A DNA stretch of 64,000 nt from Chinchilla lanigera. Its lineage: Eukaryota; Chordata; Mammalia; Rodentia; Chinchillidae. The DNA is taken from positions 8,840,537 through 8,904,536 of the forward strand of contig NW_004955402.1 of assembly GCF_000276665.1 (NCBI RefSeq), given 5' to 3'. Positions 45,028-55,514 of this stretch are shown in pieces (within the stretch, counting starts at the first letter, position 1; each line of letters opens with the position of its first letter). Both the position numbers and the translations under genes were made by a program. The notes under the pieces were generated by a model. The model searched no databases. It saw nothing but the letters and a program-made list of their open reading frames with translations, and had not been told where the DNA came from.

Positions 45028-47375
45028 ATGAGCGAAAAACAATGTAACTAGAAAGCTTCTTAGAAAAGGAGGAAAGACCCAATGATGAGTCAGCAGAAGA
45101 CTCTTAAAATTGCCAACAAAAAGTGGCACTTAAAAGAAAATACCAAGAGTCCTACTAAAAATATGTTTATTGCAATAGGTGATTCACATTTTCCAAGCTA
45201 GCTTTGTATAACACATGGTAACCTTTTATCCAATAAAGCCATGGAACTTTTAAGACTGTTTCTCCACATGAAGACCAAGCATCTTGCACTAAAACTCAAG
45301 CCTGGAGCTTTGCAAAAATGTGAACCCAAGAACAGAAGCAGTTCATGAAGACCACCACTTCATCAAATGTGTCTACACAGAAAGCATCACTCTTAGTGGC
45401 TGACAGTGTTACTAAATACAGAGGCCTTTACTACTGAAGGCTTGACTCTGCCTGTTGCTAAGGACATTTGTTGTGAACGCTTAGGAGAGTTCAGATGCAG
45501 TTTTAGCTGCACTTCAAAAGGTAGAGTGTGTCCCTCTTTTGGCTAGCACTACAACTAGACAAATTGATGAAATAGTAGAGGATATTAAGGCACAATTGTT
45601 AGAATTAATGAGTCTCCACGGCACACAATCCAGGTTGACCAATCTACTGATGTTGACAATAAGCCAACAATGATTGTTTTTGTGTGATGTATTTTTCAGG
45701 ATGATGTGCATGAGGATAGGTTACATGCACTTTTGTTGCAAACCAACACCACAGCTGCAGAACTATTCAAGTGTTTGAATGATTACATATTGGAAAACTG
45801 AACTGGTCATTTTGTGTCAGTATGTACACACATGGAACAGGTATCATGGCTGAATGACTTTCTGGTTTTACTATTCAGATCAAATAGGTCACTTCTGAAT
45901 ATGAGTTTCTGCACTGTGTCATTGTATCAGTCAGGGTTTTACTAGAGAGACAGATATAACACAAGATATACAAATGTATAAGAAATTACAAGATTGGCTT
46001 ACAACGGTCAGCCACAGGGCTGGATGAGGAAGAGTTCAGAGGGTGTCTGCACACTGGAGACGAAAGGATTCAGTCCAGGGTCTGGAGTTCACTGCAGTGT
46101 TGCATGCAAGTCTGTATCAGGAGGCTGACGGGTCTGCAAGAGAAGGCTGATGAGTCTATGCCGGAAGGCTGAAGAATCCAAGGTGGAAGCTGAAGGCTCT
46201 GTGCTAGAAGTCACGAGATGACATCCAAGCCGAAGGTGAAGACTGGAGCACCTCCAAGAAAATGGAAACCCATCCATCCTTCCCCATTTCCCCTTTATAC
46301 CATCCAAGCAATGAGGCCCTAGGGTGGGTCCTCTACACCCTAGGGTGTAGAATTGCTAAGCCAATCTAGTTAAGCTTCTAAACTTCTCAAGTTGATACAA
46401 CCAAAAAACCACTGCAGTCATCCATAGAGAAATGCTGCCTAGCCAAACAATGTCACCTGAACTGAACCACATTTGGCAGAATGGTACTGAAATTATCAGC
46501 CACATTAAAGTACATGCCCTCAACTCACATGTGTTCACACAGATCTGTGAGGAGATGGATGAAAAGCACACAGGTCTTCTCTTATACACAGAAGTATGAT
46601 GACTTTCTAAATGTAGATCCATGCCAGAGATTTTGAAATATGATAGCATTAGAGAGATTTCTTTTCTAAAACTAGTCACTATTGGCAGCACATTTCAGTG
46701 ACATTGATGGGTCACTAAACCTGTATATTCAACATGCTTAATGAACTCAATGAGTCACTTTAGATGAAAATGGAAGAATAACAACAATGTTCAAATTGGC
46801 AGACAAAGTGGCTGCATTCAAAGCCAAACTAGAATTTTGGGGATGACAATGAGCATTGGGACTTTTCACATTTCCAACACCAGCAGAGATTTTTGAGAGA
46901 AACTGTACCGGCGCCTTCCTTCTCCTAGGGGTGCATGATCACCTATCTCAGCTTTCAGAAGAGTTTGTACACTACTTCCCAATCACAGAATACACCCAAA
47001 CTTGGAAAGAATGGGTCTGTGACACATTTTTTAATAAGTCAGATGACTCAACTGTGTCCATACTAGAAGAAGATCAACTGTGTGACATTGCAAATGACAA
47101 CTGCCTAAAAGTATGTTTGTGATAACTTTAAATGTCCATACCCTTCTGGATTAAAGTCAAGGCAGAATATCCTGAGATTCCTACTAAAGCACTAAAAACC
47201 TGATCCCATGTCCAACATCCTATGTTTGTGAGGCAGGGTTTTCTCCAATGACATCAACCAAAATGAAATTATGGGATAGACTGGACGTAAGCAACACACC
47301 TCAGATGTCATCAACTCCATCACTCCCAGAGGGCACCATTTAGTTACAAGAAAACAAATGCAGGCCTCCCACTGA
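45028..47375 (+). pseudogene. hAT transposase pseudogene (BED finger, RNase-H-like, hATC dimerisation region)
   Basis: The likely start ATG is at 45,028 (MSEKQ...), and the end codon TGA at 47,373-47,375 closes '...KQMQASH'. In between, the reading frame is broken by many stops and shifts. The N-terminal part resembles the BED zinc-finger region. The catalytic domain is recognisable by VDQSTDVDNK near 45,634, where the first catalytic Asp of hAT transposases lies. The frame at 46,856-47,122 (88 codons) holds the part before the C-terminal dimerisation region, with VHDHLSQLSEEF and LEEDQLCDIAND. The LTR at 45,923-46,416 splits the catalytic domain. The transposase would cut DNA and integrate with 8-bp duplications, but this copy cannot make protein. 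Confidence 0.85.
45923..46416 (+). mobile_element. ERVL-type solo LTR inside the hAT transposase
   Basis: A 494-bp LTR that starts 'tgtatcagtcagggttttac' and ends '...caaaaaaccactgca'. An exact 5-bp target duplication gtcat lies at 45,918-45,922 and 46,417-46,421, the size expected for ERVL. The hAT coding sequence reads through if the LTR and one gtcat are removed ('cactgtgtcat' on to 'ccatagagaaatgctg'). A repetitive 'ggctga' motif lies in its middle (46,120-46,190). It is a solo LTR without internal sequence. Confidence 0.92.
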
Positions 47376-47434
47376 TTCTGCATCTTGGTGGGTTACGTAA
47401 TTATTTCATTATGTTATAATATAATAACAAAAAT

Positions 47435-48096
47435 ATAGGCCCCAGACATCTTCAGAAAGCACAGTGAGTCACAGCTTTGCCTCCCTGACCAGTGTGCAAG
47501 GGAGACGAAACCTCCAGCACACTCTGGGGCCTCAGTGGCTAACTGCCACATCCATAGTGTGTCTGCCTGAGCTGGGCCAAACATCAGACTCCTTTAGGAA
47601 CCCCGATGAGCCAGTCTGGTGCCTCCCCCACTCGGGTATGAGGCACGTGAACCCCTGGACAACTTCTGGGGCCATGATGGTCACTGCCAGAATAACTCAC
47701 ACACACCCCCGGGGGGCTCAGCTGAAACCTGGACAGAGTCAGCAGCCTCAGGGAGTTCACGCTCACCCCTCCCATTCCAGTGTGGGAAGCAGGCTCTCTC
47801 CTAGGCAATATCCGAAGCTTTGATGAACATGACCTGCATCCCCTCTACTTTTGTGGAAGCTGGGCTGAACCCCAGACAGTCTCAGGAATGCCAGTGAGCC
47901 TCCCCCACCCTTCCCACACACTCCTGGGAGCCAACTGAATGCAAGAAAGGTCGGGAGCATCTGGGACCCCAGCTTGCCACCACTCACCAGCACAGAAGCT
48001 ACACTGAGCACTGTGAATCTGCAGACTCTTGCTCTGCCACTCACACACAATCAGGAGAGTGAGGCTTCACTCCAGGGAGCCTCTGGATCTTCAAAA
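47435..48096 (+). promoter_or_regulatory. L1 5' UTR
   Basis: GC-richer than the flanks, with about 660 bp before the ORF1 start. It starts near 'gccccagacatcttcagaaa', where the hAT sequence ends. Open frames in it (47,464-47,823) are a consequence of composition. It should hold the internal L1 promoter, by family knowledge only. No tandem monomers are visible. Confidence 0.7.
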
Positions 48097-49179
48097 ATGA
48101 CAAAATTAAGGAGCAAAATGCACTCCCAGACCTCCACACCACCCAAAACAAGTCCAGGAGACATCAACACAGAAGAGCCTGGAAGTCATACACCTGAACT
48201 TTCTGAAATGATAGCAACTGAAGTAAAGAAACAAATCCATCAGGCCATAGAAGACATCAGATCAGAAATAATGTATCTCAGGTGAGAAAAGAAATGACAA
48301 CAATAATGAAATAAATGTTCAGCATATCCAAAGATGTGATAGACAAGAAAATAGAAGAGCATAGACAACTCAAGGAAACCTTCAGTGAATCATACAGAAA
48401 AGAACTAGGAGGTATGAAACAGATACAAACAGATATACAGGAACTTAAAAATTCCATCAAGGGCTTGCAAAACCACCTGAACGAAGCTGAAGATAGACTT
48501 TCAGACTTAAAGATAGCATTGCCACTAATGAACGTGAAAGGAGGGATCTCTTAAAAACAACAAGGAACCAGGAAATAACAAGTAAACAACAGCAAGACGA
48601 AGCAAAGAAAAATAATGTCAGGTTAACAGGTATTAATGAAACAGCAGGTGTCAACACAAATGACATAAAAAGACAATTTGGAGAAATAATAGCAGAAAAT
48701 TTCCCAGGCATGGGGAAAGAATCTGACATCCAGATAAGTGAAGCATATAGAACTCCAGTTAATCATAACCAAAATAAATCTATCCTCAGACATATAGTGA
48801 TCAAAATCCCAGAAACTAAACAAAAACTCAGAATACTAAAAGCTGTTAGTGGAAAAAACAGATTACCTATAAAGGAAAGCCTATCAGAATCACAGCAGAC
48901 TTCTCAATACAAACCATCAAGGCAAAAAGAGCTTGGAGTGAAGTATTTCAGGCACTGAAAGAAAACAATTTCCAACCCAGATTGATGTACCCTGCAAAAC
49001 TACCCTTCAAATTTAATGGAGAAATAAAATATTTTCATGATAAAGAACAACTGAAGAAATGCATGAGCACCAAACCAATCCTACAAAGAGTACTAAAAGA
49101 TATACTAGAAAGAGATAAAACAGACTGCAACTTCAAGAACAACAACAGAAAGGAACCAACAAGCAAAGCAAGCAATTAA
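48097..49179 (+). pseudogene. L1 ORF1 pseudogene (RNA-binding chaperone)
   Basis: The start is at 48,097 (MTKLRSKMHSQTS...), giving 63 codons before a stop at 48,286. The coiled-coil part follows in another frame (48,315-48,554), with EEHRQLKETFSES and EAEDRLSDLKIA. The central RNA-recognition part at 48,710-48,958 has SDIQISEAYRTPVNHNQNK and RHIVIKIPETKQKLRILKA. The C-terminal domain at 48,982-49,179 has MYPAKLPFKFNGEIKYFHDK. These are the usual landmarks of L1 ORF1p, a trimeric RNA-binding protein. At least three frame changes separate the parts, so no full protein is possible. Confidence 0.9.
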
Positions 49180-49218
49180 ACAGAGGGAAAAAGGAGGATC
49201 CAACAGCAGGAAAATAGC

Positions 49219-52200
49219 ATGACAAAAATAAGCCAGTACATATCAGTTATAACCATCAGTGTAAATGGTCTCAATGTACCAACCAAAAGAAGCAGACTAG
49301 CAGAATGGATCAGAAACAAAATCCAACTATATGCTGTATACAAGAAACACATTTAACCCAAAAGGAAACTAATAGACTGAAAATTAAATGATGGAAAACA
49401 TTACTCCATGAGACAGGAACCCAGAAAAAAAGTGGGTGTAGCTATTCTGTTTGCAGACAATGGGAACTTCAAGCCAAGAACAATTAAAAGAGATAAAGAA
49501 GGTCACTACATAGTTGTGAAGGGGAAGCTTCAAGAGGAAGAAATAACAATCGTAAACATCTATGCACCAAATATAGGAGCACCCACCTATATAAGACAAA
49601 TTCTAACAGACATGAAAAATGAAATAAGTAGCATCATAACAGGGGACTTTAACACACCATTGTTGCAAAGAGATAGATCAACTAGACAAAAAATTGGGAA
49701 AGAAATAACAGAACTTAACCAAACTTGTGAACATATGGACTTAGTAGAACTTTACAGAGTGGTCTACCCAACAGCATCAGAATACACATTTTATTCAGCT
49801 GCAAGTGGGATGTTCTCTAAAATAGACCATATACTAGTACATAGAACATGTTTAAGTAAATACAAAGGAATTGAAATTATTTCATGTATACTATCAGACC
49901 ATAGTGCAAAGAAATTGGAAATTAATGACAAAAGAAAACACAGAAACTCCATAAACAGCTGGAAATTAAATAACATCCTCCTGAACAACCAATGGGTCAC
50001 AGATGAAATCAAAATAGAGATTAAACACTATTTACAATCAAACGAAAATGGAGATACAACACACAGGAACCTGTGGGATGCAATGAAAGCAATCCTCAGA
50101 GAGAAATTAATAGCAGTGAACTCCCACCTCAGGAAAACAGAACAAGCACAAATAAACAATCTTATGCTGCACCTCAAGTTCCTAGAAAAAGAAGAGCAAG
50201 TCAAACCCAGAGCCCAAAGAAGGCAGGAAATTATAAAGCTCAGAGCAAAAAATTAACGCAATGGAGACTAAAAAATCAATACAAAGAATTAATGAATCAA
50301 AGGGTTAGTTCTTTGAAAGAATAAATAAAATAGATAAACCCCTAGCCAACCATATCAAGAAAAGGAAAGAAAACACTGAAATACACACAATAAGGAATGA
50401 AAGGGGTGAAATCATTACAGATCCTGAAGAAATTCACAAGATCATCAAAACCTACTTTGAAAATCTTTACTCTCATAGGATGGAAAACACAGAGGAAATG
50501 TATACTATACTATCCATACATGTGAATTACCAAAGCTGAATGAAGAAGATATAAAAATCTTGAATAACTCAATATCAGCCAGTGAAATTGAGAATGTAAT
50601 TAAAAACTTGCCAATGAAGAAAAGCCTGGGTCCTGATGGATTCATAGCTGAATTCTACAAGCAATTGAGGGAAGAGTTAACACCAATTCTTCTCAAACTC
50701 TTTAATGAAATTGAAAGGGAAGGAATTCTCCCCAACTCATTCCTGGAGGCAAGTATTACCCTGATACCAAAACCAGAGAAAGACCCAACCAAGAAAGAGA
50801 ACTACAGGCCTATCTCCCTAATGAATATAGGTGCAAAAATTCTCAATAAAATATTAGCAAACAGAATACAACAAATTATCAAGAATATTATACACCACAA
50901 CCAAGTAGGATTCATACCAGAAATGCAGGGATGGTTCAATATACACACATCAAAAAATGTAATACACCATGTCAATAGAGTCAAGGACAAAAATCACATG
51001 ATCATTTCCATCAGTGCAGAAAAAGCCTTTGATAACGTCCAACACTCATTCATGTTGAAAACCCTACAGAAAATAGGAATAGATGGCCTTTCCCTCAAGC
51101 TGATCAAAGCTATCCATGATAAACCAACAGCTAACATCACACTAAATGGTCAAAAATCGAAAGCTTTCACTTTAAAATCAGGAACAACACAATGATATTC
51201 ACAGTCACCACTCCTGTTCAATATACTTCTGGAAATATTGGCTAGAGCAATTAGACAAGAGAGAGAAATAAAATGAATAAGGATAGGAAAGGAAGAAGTA
51301 AAATTATCATTATTTGCAGATGACATGATATTCTACACAGAAGACCCCAAAAACTCTACAAAAGGCTCATGGATTTAATAACCAAATTCAGTAGCATAGT
51401 TGGATACAAAGTTAACACTCAAAAATCAATAATATTCCTGTACACAAGTAACAAACAGACTGAGAGAGAAATTAGGGAAACCACACCTTTCACAACAGCA
51501 TCTATAAAGATGAAATACTTAGGAATCAATCTAACAAAAGAAGTAAAAGACCTATACAGTGAAAATTATAGAGGCTATCAGAAAACGGAAAGATATTCCT
51601 TGCTCATGGATAAGAAGAACCAACATTGTGAAAATGGCCATACTCCCAAAATTGTTGTACAGATTCAATGCAATCCCAATTAAAATACCATTAGTATACC
51701 TCACAGATCTAGGGAAAACATTCCTAAATTTCATCTGGAACCAGAAGAGGCCTAGAATAGCAAAAGCAATCTCGGGAAACAAAGGAAAGGCAGGAGGCAT
51801 CACAATTCCTGACTTAAAGTTATATTACAAAGCTACTGTGATAAAAATCAGCATGGTACTGGGACAAAAACAGACCTGACAATCAATGGAACAGATTAGA
51901 AGATACAGATATACCTACAAACACACTTGATTACCTTATCTTCGACAAAGGGGCCAAACATGTTCAATGGAAGGAAGATAGCCTCTTTAATAAATAGTGC
52001 TGGAAAAACTGGCTTTCCACATGCCAGAGACTAAAACTACACCATGTCTTTCACAATGCACTAAATTAAAGTCAAAATGGATCAAAAATCTAAATATTAA
52101 AACAGAAACACTAAATTTACTGGAAGAGAAATTAGGTAAAAATCTTGACGACATTGGGGTAGGCAGAGAGTTCATGAACAAAAACCAAACTGCACCGGAA

Positions 52201-53037
52201 ATACTTCAAAGAATCAACAACTGGGATCTCATTTTATTGAAAAGTTTTTGCACATCTAAAGAAATCACAAATAAAAGAAAAAGAAAACCCAAGAATTGGG
52301 AAAAAATTTTAGCCAACTACCTGTCAGACAAAGGACTTCTACCTAAGACATATGAAGAATTTAAAAAAATCAGGGCCCCTAAATTCAAAGACCCATTCCA
52401 AAAATGGGCATCTGAGATGAATACACACTTCTCAGATGAAGAAACACCAATGGTGAACAAATACATGAAAAAATATTCAGCATCATTATTCATTTGAGAT
52501 ATGCAAATTAAAACAACAATTCCATCTCACCCCAGAAAGAATGGCTGTCATCAAGAAATAAAACAATAACAAACACTGAAGAGGCTGTGGGGAGAAAGGA
52601 ACCCTACTCCACTGCTGGTGGGAATGTAGATTGGTGAAACCACTGTGGAAATCAATTTGGAGATTTCTCATAAAACTAGGATTGAAAGTCCCATGTAATC
52701 GAGCTATTCCCCTTCTGGCTATTTTCCCAGAAGAACTAAAAACATCATACCATAGCAATAGATGTGCACCCATGTTTATAGCAGCACAATTTGTTATAGC
52801 TAAATCTTCGAAACAACCCAATTGCCCATCCACTGAAGAATGGATAAAAAGTTGTGGTATTTTATGGAGTATTACTCAGCTATTAAAAAAGATCATCTTG
52901 AGGCTTTTTTAGGTAAATGGATGCAACTAGAGACCATACTCATAAGTGAAATAAATCAGACCCACAGTTGTAAGCATCATATTGTCTCCTTGGTGCAGGA
53001 ACCTGAAAGACTAGGTAAAACTCAAAACATACAATAG
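49219..53037 (+). pseudogene. L1 ORF2 pseudogene (endonuclease-reverse transcriptase)
   Basis: The start is at 49,219 (MTKISQYISVITISVNGLN...). The endonuclease domain is in several frames: QETHLT lies in a shifted frame at about 49,343, and 49,408-50,256 contains GVAILFADN, NIYAPN, GDFNT, DHILVHR and SDHSAKK. Reverse transcriptase runs from 50,560: [36 protein letters not shown]. It stops after GTTQ at 51,195, and FADDMIFYTED follows at 51,313. The C-terminal part is at 51,997-52,497. The Cys-region (WWECRLVKPLWKSIWRFL) starts near 52,617, with the last block MFIAAQFVIAK at 52,772 and end near 53,037. ORF2p nicks DNA and reverse-transcribes L1 RNA. Six or more frameshifts and stops make this copy inactive. 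Confidence 0.92.
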
Positions 53038-53629
53038 ATGATAGGAAAGGGAAAGAAATTGCTCAAAGGAAGGAACAACTGGGATGAGGCAAAGAAGAAA
53101 AAAGAAGGAAGGCAAAATATAAATATATATATGAATAGCTGCGATGACTGCATTGCTGATGTCTGATGGTGTATTGAAATGAACAGTTAATGCTTACAAT
53201 TTTTTATGTTCTGATCGACTTTGCATGCTTGTGTCTAGTGGTCTGAGCAACTGATTTGAAGGTAACAATATGCAATGGAATTACAATGGTGAACTCCTAC
53301 CATCTTGTCTAGTGAAACTCTGTTTTATCTCTAATGTTTTATCGAAGAATTATTTTCTTATTCTCTTTAATGGTTTGAGCAATCTTTCATTGTTACATCT
53401 GGTAATGTGAGCAATGTAGTTGAGGATAGTGACATGTAATGTAACAACCACTGTTGATTTCGTATTTTGTCTTGAGACCCTGTATCACTTTGAATTCTCT
53501 CGCTTTGATTTGTTTATGTTTGTTGTACTGCTATGCTGCTACTGTTCTATTTTTTTGTTTGTTTATTTCTCATTTACTACTCCCTTTAAAATAAATAAAT
53601 AATACTACTACTAATAATAATATTGTACA
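53038..53629 (+). other. L1 3' UTR
   Basis: It includes a purine-rich run (53,085-53,115), the conserved blocks 'gaacagttaatgcttaca' and 'ttgaaggtaacaatatgc', and an AATAAATAAATAATACTA tail. The tails at 8,324, 14,150 and 43,062 align to parts of it. Confidence 0.85.
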
Positions 53630-53742
53630 TAGTAAATGCAATATGCTTCAATCATCCCAAAACTATCCCCCACCCCAAGTCCATTGAAAAACCTTCTTCC
53701 ATAAAACCAGTCCACAGTGCCCAGTAAGGTCGGCGATCAGTG
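53630..53742 (+). mobile_element. hAT transposon 3' terminal part
   Basis: The segment 'gcaatatgcttcaatcatcc', 'actatcccccaccccaagtc', 'caccttcttccataaaacc'-like sequence and the last 'ggtcggcgatcagtg' match the family's 3' terminus. It is the continuation of the element at 44,416-47,434, displaced by the L1. Confidence 0.85.
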
Positions 53743-53759
53743 TTCCAGGCTGTTAAAAA

Positions 53760-54420
53760 AAATCACAATTACTTTACTATGTATAAACATATCAAATCAT
53801 CATGTTGTATACTTTACATCTATGTGTACTGTTCTTTAAAAACATGTGACCAAATACAACCTCCCTACAGAAAGGGTTTCACAATATTGGTGAATTCATT
53901 CCAAAACCATATGAAAATTTTAATCCATTGATTTAATTTTGAATGGAAAATATGCTAAAAATTTAAAAGTAAAGGATAATGAAAGGTCTGTCCCTTAACC
54001 CTATCCCAGTTTCCTTCCCCAAGGCAGCTACAATTACCAGTGCTGTGTTCATTCTTCTAAAGATGCTCCAATATAACATGAGGACATATATACAAATATG
54101 GATATATACTTCTTCAGGGGATACAAGAATGATAGTATATTTATAGGTGAGGCAATTGAAAAGCTTCCTATTTTGCTTTCAGCTGCTCAGACACTCACTA
54201 TATGGCTATACTACAGTATATATAAGGTCATATGGGTGAATTTGGTTTTCAACCTACTGCTATCACAGGCAAGCTTACAATGAATATATCTACATATGTG
54301 AATAAATCTGTTGGATTACACCCAGAAAGTGGAATTTTGGGGCTAACAGCTCTGCATTTGAATTTGTATTACAGATCATTTGGAGAACACTAGTCAAATA
54401 TACCTGCTTGTATATCTTTA
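53760..54420. mobile_element. Old L1-derived relics (tail, then antisense 3' UTR)
   Basis: 53,785-53,830 'atcaaatcatcatgttgtat' and 'actttacatctatgtgtact' look like an L1 tail in sense. 53,990-54,420, with 'gaatatatctacatatgtga', 'taaatctgttggattacacc' and 'agaaagtggaattttggggc', matches the antisense of another old L1 3' part. Confidence 0.5.
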
Positions 54421-54549
54421 GTGAAATCTCCCAGGCCCAATATGTTCTCTGTCATTTACTTTCTTTGTGATTGGGGAAAGTTTTCTAGACCCTAATTTTG
54501 CCATGTAAAAATAGGAATATAATTGTACTTTCTTTAAAGGAATGATTTA

Positions 54550-54652
54550 TTTGTTTTGTTTTGTTTTTTATTTTTCTTCCGGTACCAGGAATTGAACTCA
54601 TGACCTTGCGCTTGCCAGGCAGGCGCTTTGCCACTGAGCTAAATTCCCAGCC
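54550..54652 (-). mobile_element. ID SINE, antisense
   Basis: T-rich tail with a TTTTG variant, then 'ccggtaccaggaattgaact', 'gcgcttgccaggcaggcgct' and 'ccactgagctaaattccca'. Target duplications are tttaaaggaatgattta (54,533-54,549) and tctaaaggagtgattta (54,653-54,669), 17 bp with two changes. Confidence 0.93.
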
Positions 54653-54669
54653 TCTAAAGGAGTGATTTA

Positions 54670-55010
54670 AAGAATTAGGTAATAAACATCTGTGGAATTC
54701 TTAGAATCATATCTGACCCAAAGGAAATACTTAAAAATATTAGCTGTTATTAGTAGCTCTATCATTAACCCATAGAACACAGAGAAAAACAAGTTTGCAG
54801 TATCCTATTTTTTATCTTTGTGAATCTAATAGTATTTTCATCTAATTCACTGCAGTTTTACATATATTTTTCATGTTAAATGTAGTAAGATACATTTTCC
54901 TAAGAGTCACTTGTACTTTCTGTGAGCTAGCTGTTTACAATCTTTGCTTTTATTTCAGATGAATTGTTTATTTTCTGATTTTTATTGAGGAAATGTGCAT
55001 TTTATCTATA
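54670..55010. other. AT-rich intergenic DNA, nothing recognised
   Basis: No gene is seen. T-rich stretches could be old antisense L1. Confidence 0.35.
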
Positions 55011-55015
55011 CTGTG

Positions 55016-55409
55016 TGTAATGGTTGATACATTGTGTCAACTTGAGAAGCTCAGAAGTTTAACTAAGCAACTCAGCAGGAGGGCAGGGTCCCCACTTTGT
55101 AAACATCCTGAGCCTATGCAAGAGGAAGGCAGGGAGATGGTGTGAATGCCACATCTGCCCTGGGGAGTCGGGTAGCCTGCTTACAATATAAGGGAGGAAA
55201 AAAAGGGTTGTTCTCCCCACTTTTGCTCTTGTTGCTTTTACTGTCTTCTGCTGCCTTGAACTGTTGCCCCTATGCCATGGCACCCTGCCTTGCAGCCAGC
55301 TGATGATGGACTGAAGCCTCCATAAACTGTGAGTTAAATAAATCTTTCCTTCCTTAAGTTTGGGTGTCAGGAATTTTGTCTCAGCAACAAGAGAAAAATA
55401 ACCACGACA
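55016..55409 (+). mobile_element. MaLR solo LTR, sense (copy 2 of a pair)
   Basis: A 394-bp LTR from 'tgtaatggttgatacattgt' to 'aaaataaccacgaca'. Exact 5-bp target duplication ctgtg at 55,011-55,015 and 55,410-55,414. The poly(A) signal is in 'gagttaaataaatctttcct'. It is the same subfamily as 24,050-24,448. Confidence 0.93.
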
Positions 55410-55424
55410 CTGTGTCACAAATAC

Positions 55425-55512
55425 TTTTTCTCTTTTTCGGGGGGTTGGGTACTAGGAGTCAAACTCAGGACTTCCTGCTTGCCAAGAAGGCACTGCGCCA
55501 CTGAGCTATATC
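55425..55512 (-). mobile_element. ID SINE, antisense, diverged
   Basis: Recognisable by 'gggtactaggagtcaaactc', 'gcttgccaagaaggcactgc' and 'gccactgagctatatc'. It is more diverged than the neighbours at 54,550 and 56,128, and no clear target duplication was seen. Confidence 0.82.
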
Positions 55513-55514
55513 AT

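Larger units (their letters stand above)
44416..47434 (+). mobile_element. hAT DNA transposon (ZBED/SCAND3-like), 5' and central part
   Basis: The element starts 'cagaggacctcaagccctca'. The next 600 bp follow the known leader of this hAT family: 'accaggccacacagcaggag', 'gcctgatgatctaaggtg', 'gctgcatgcaggcacgag'. The rest is transposase coding. Its last 113 bp lie at 53,630-53,742, beyond the L1. Flanks ttctgggc (44,408-44,415) and ttccaggc (53,743-53,750) are an 8-bp duplication with two changes, as expected for hAT. An ERVL-type LTR interrupts it at 45,923-46,416. The element is inactive. Mammalian hATs of this type gave rise to host genes, but nothing here suggests that. Confidence 0.88.
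47435..53629 (+). mobile_element. Nearly full-length L1 LINE inserted in hAT 3' UTR
   Basis: About 6.2 kb: 5' UTR (47,435-48,096), ORF1 (48,097-49,179), ORF2 (49,219 to about 53,037) and 3' UTR (to about 53,629), ending in AATAAATAA-type A-rich sequence. hAT sequence flanks it on both sides, so the order of insertion is certain. I could not define a long exact target duplication, because both flanks are AAT-rich. Frames are broken at several points in both ORFs, so the copy is dead. It shows the rodent L1 layout and is a good reference for the other L1 tails in the window. Confidence 0.9.

Noticed and set aside
46856..47122. Domesticated hAT-derived gene
   Set aside because: The transposase is interrupted by stops, frameshifts, an LTR and an L1; only one 88-codon piece stays open.
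47464..47823. 119-codon open frame upstream of L1 ORF1 as an extra L1 protein
   Set aside because: It lies in the L1 5' UTR, overlaps frames on the other strand and has no recognised motif; GC-rich composition explains it.
49408..50256. 282-codon open frame as a host gene
   Set aside because: It is the L1 ORF2 endonuclease region (GVAILFADN, GDFNT, SDHSAKK) and continues out of frame into L1 reverse transcriptase.
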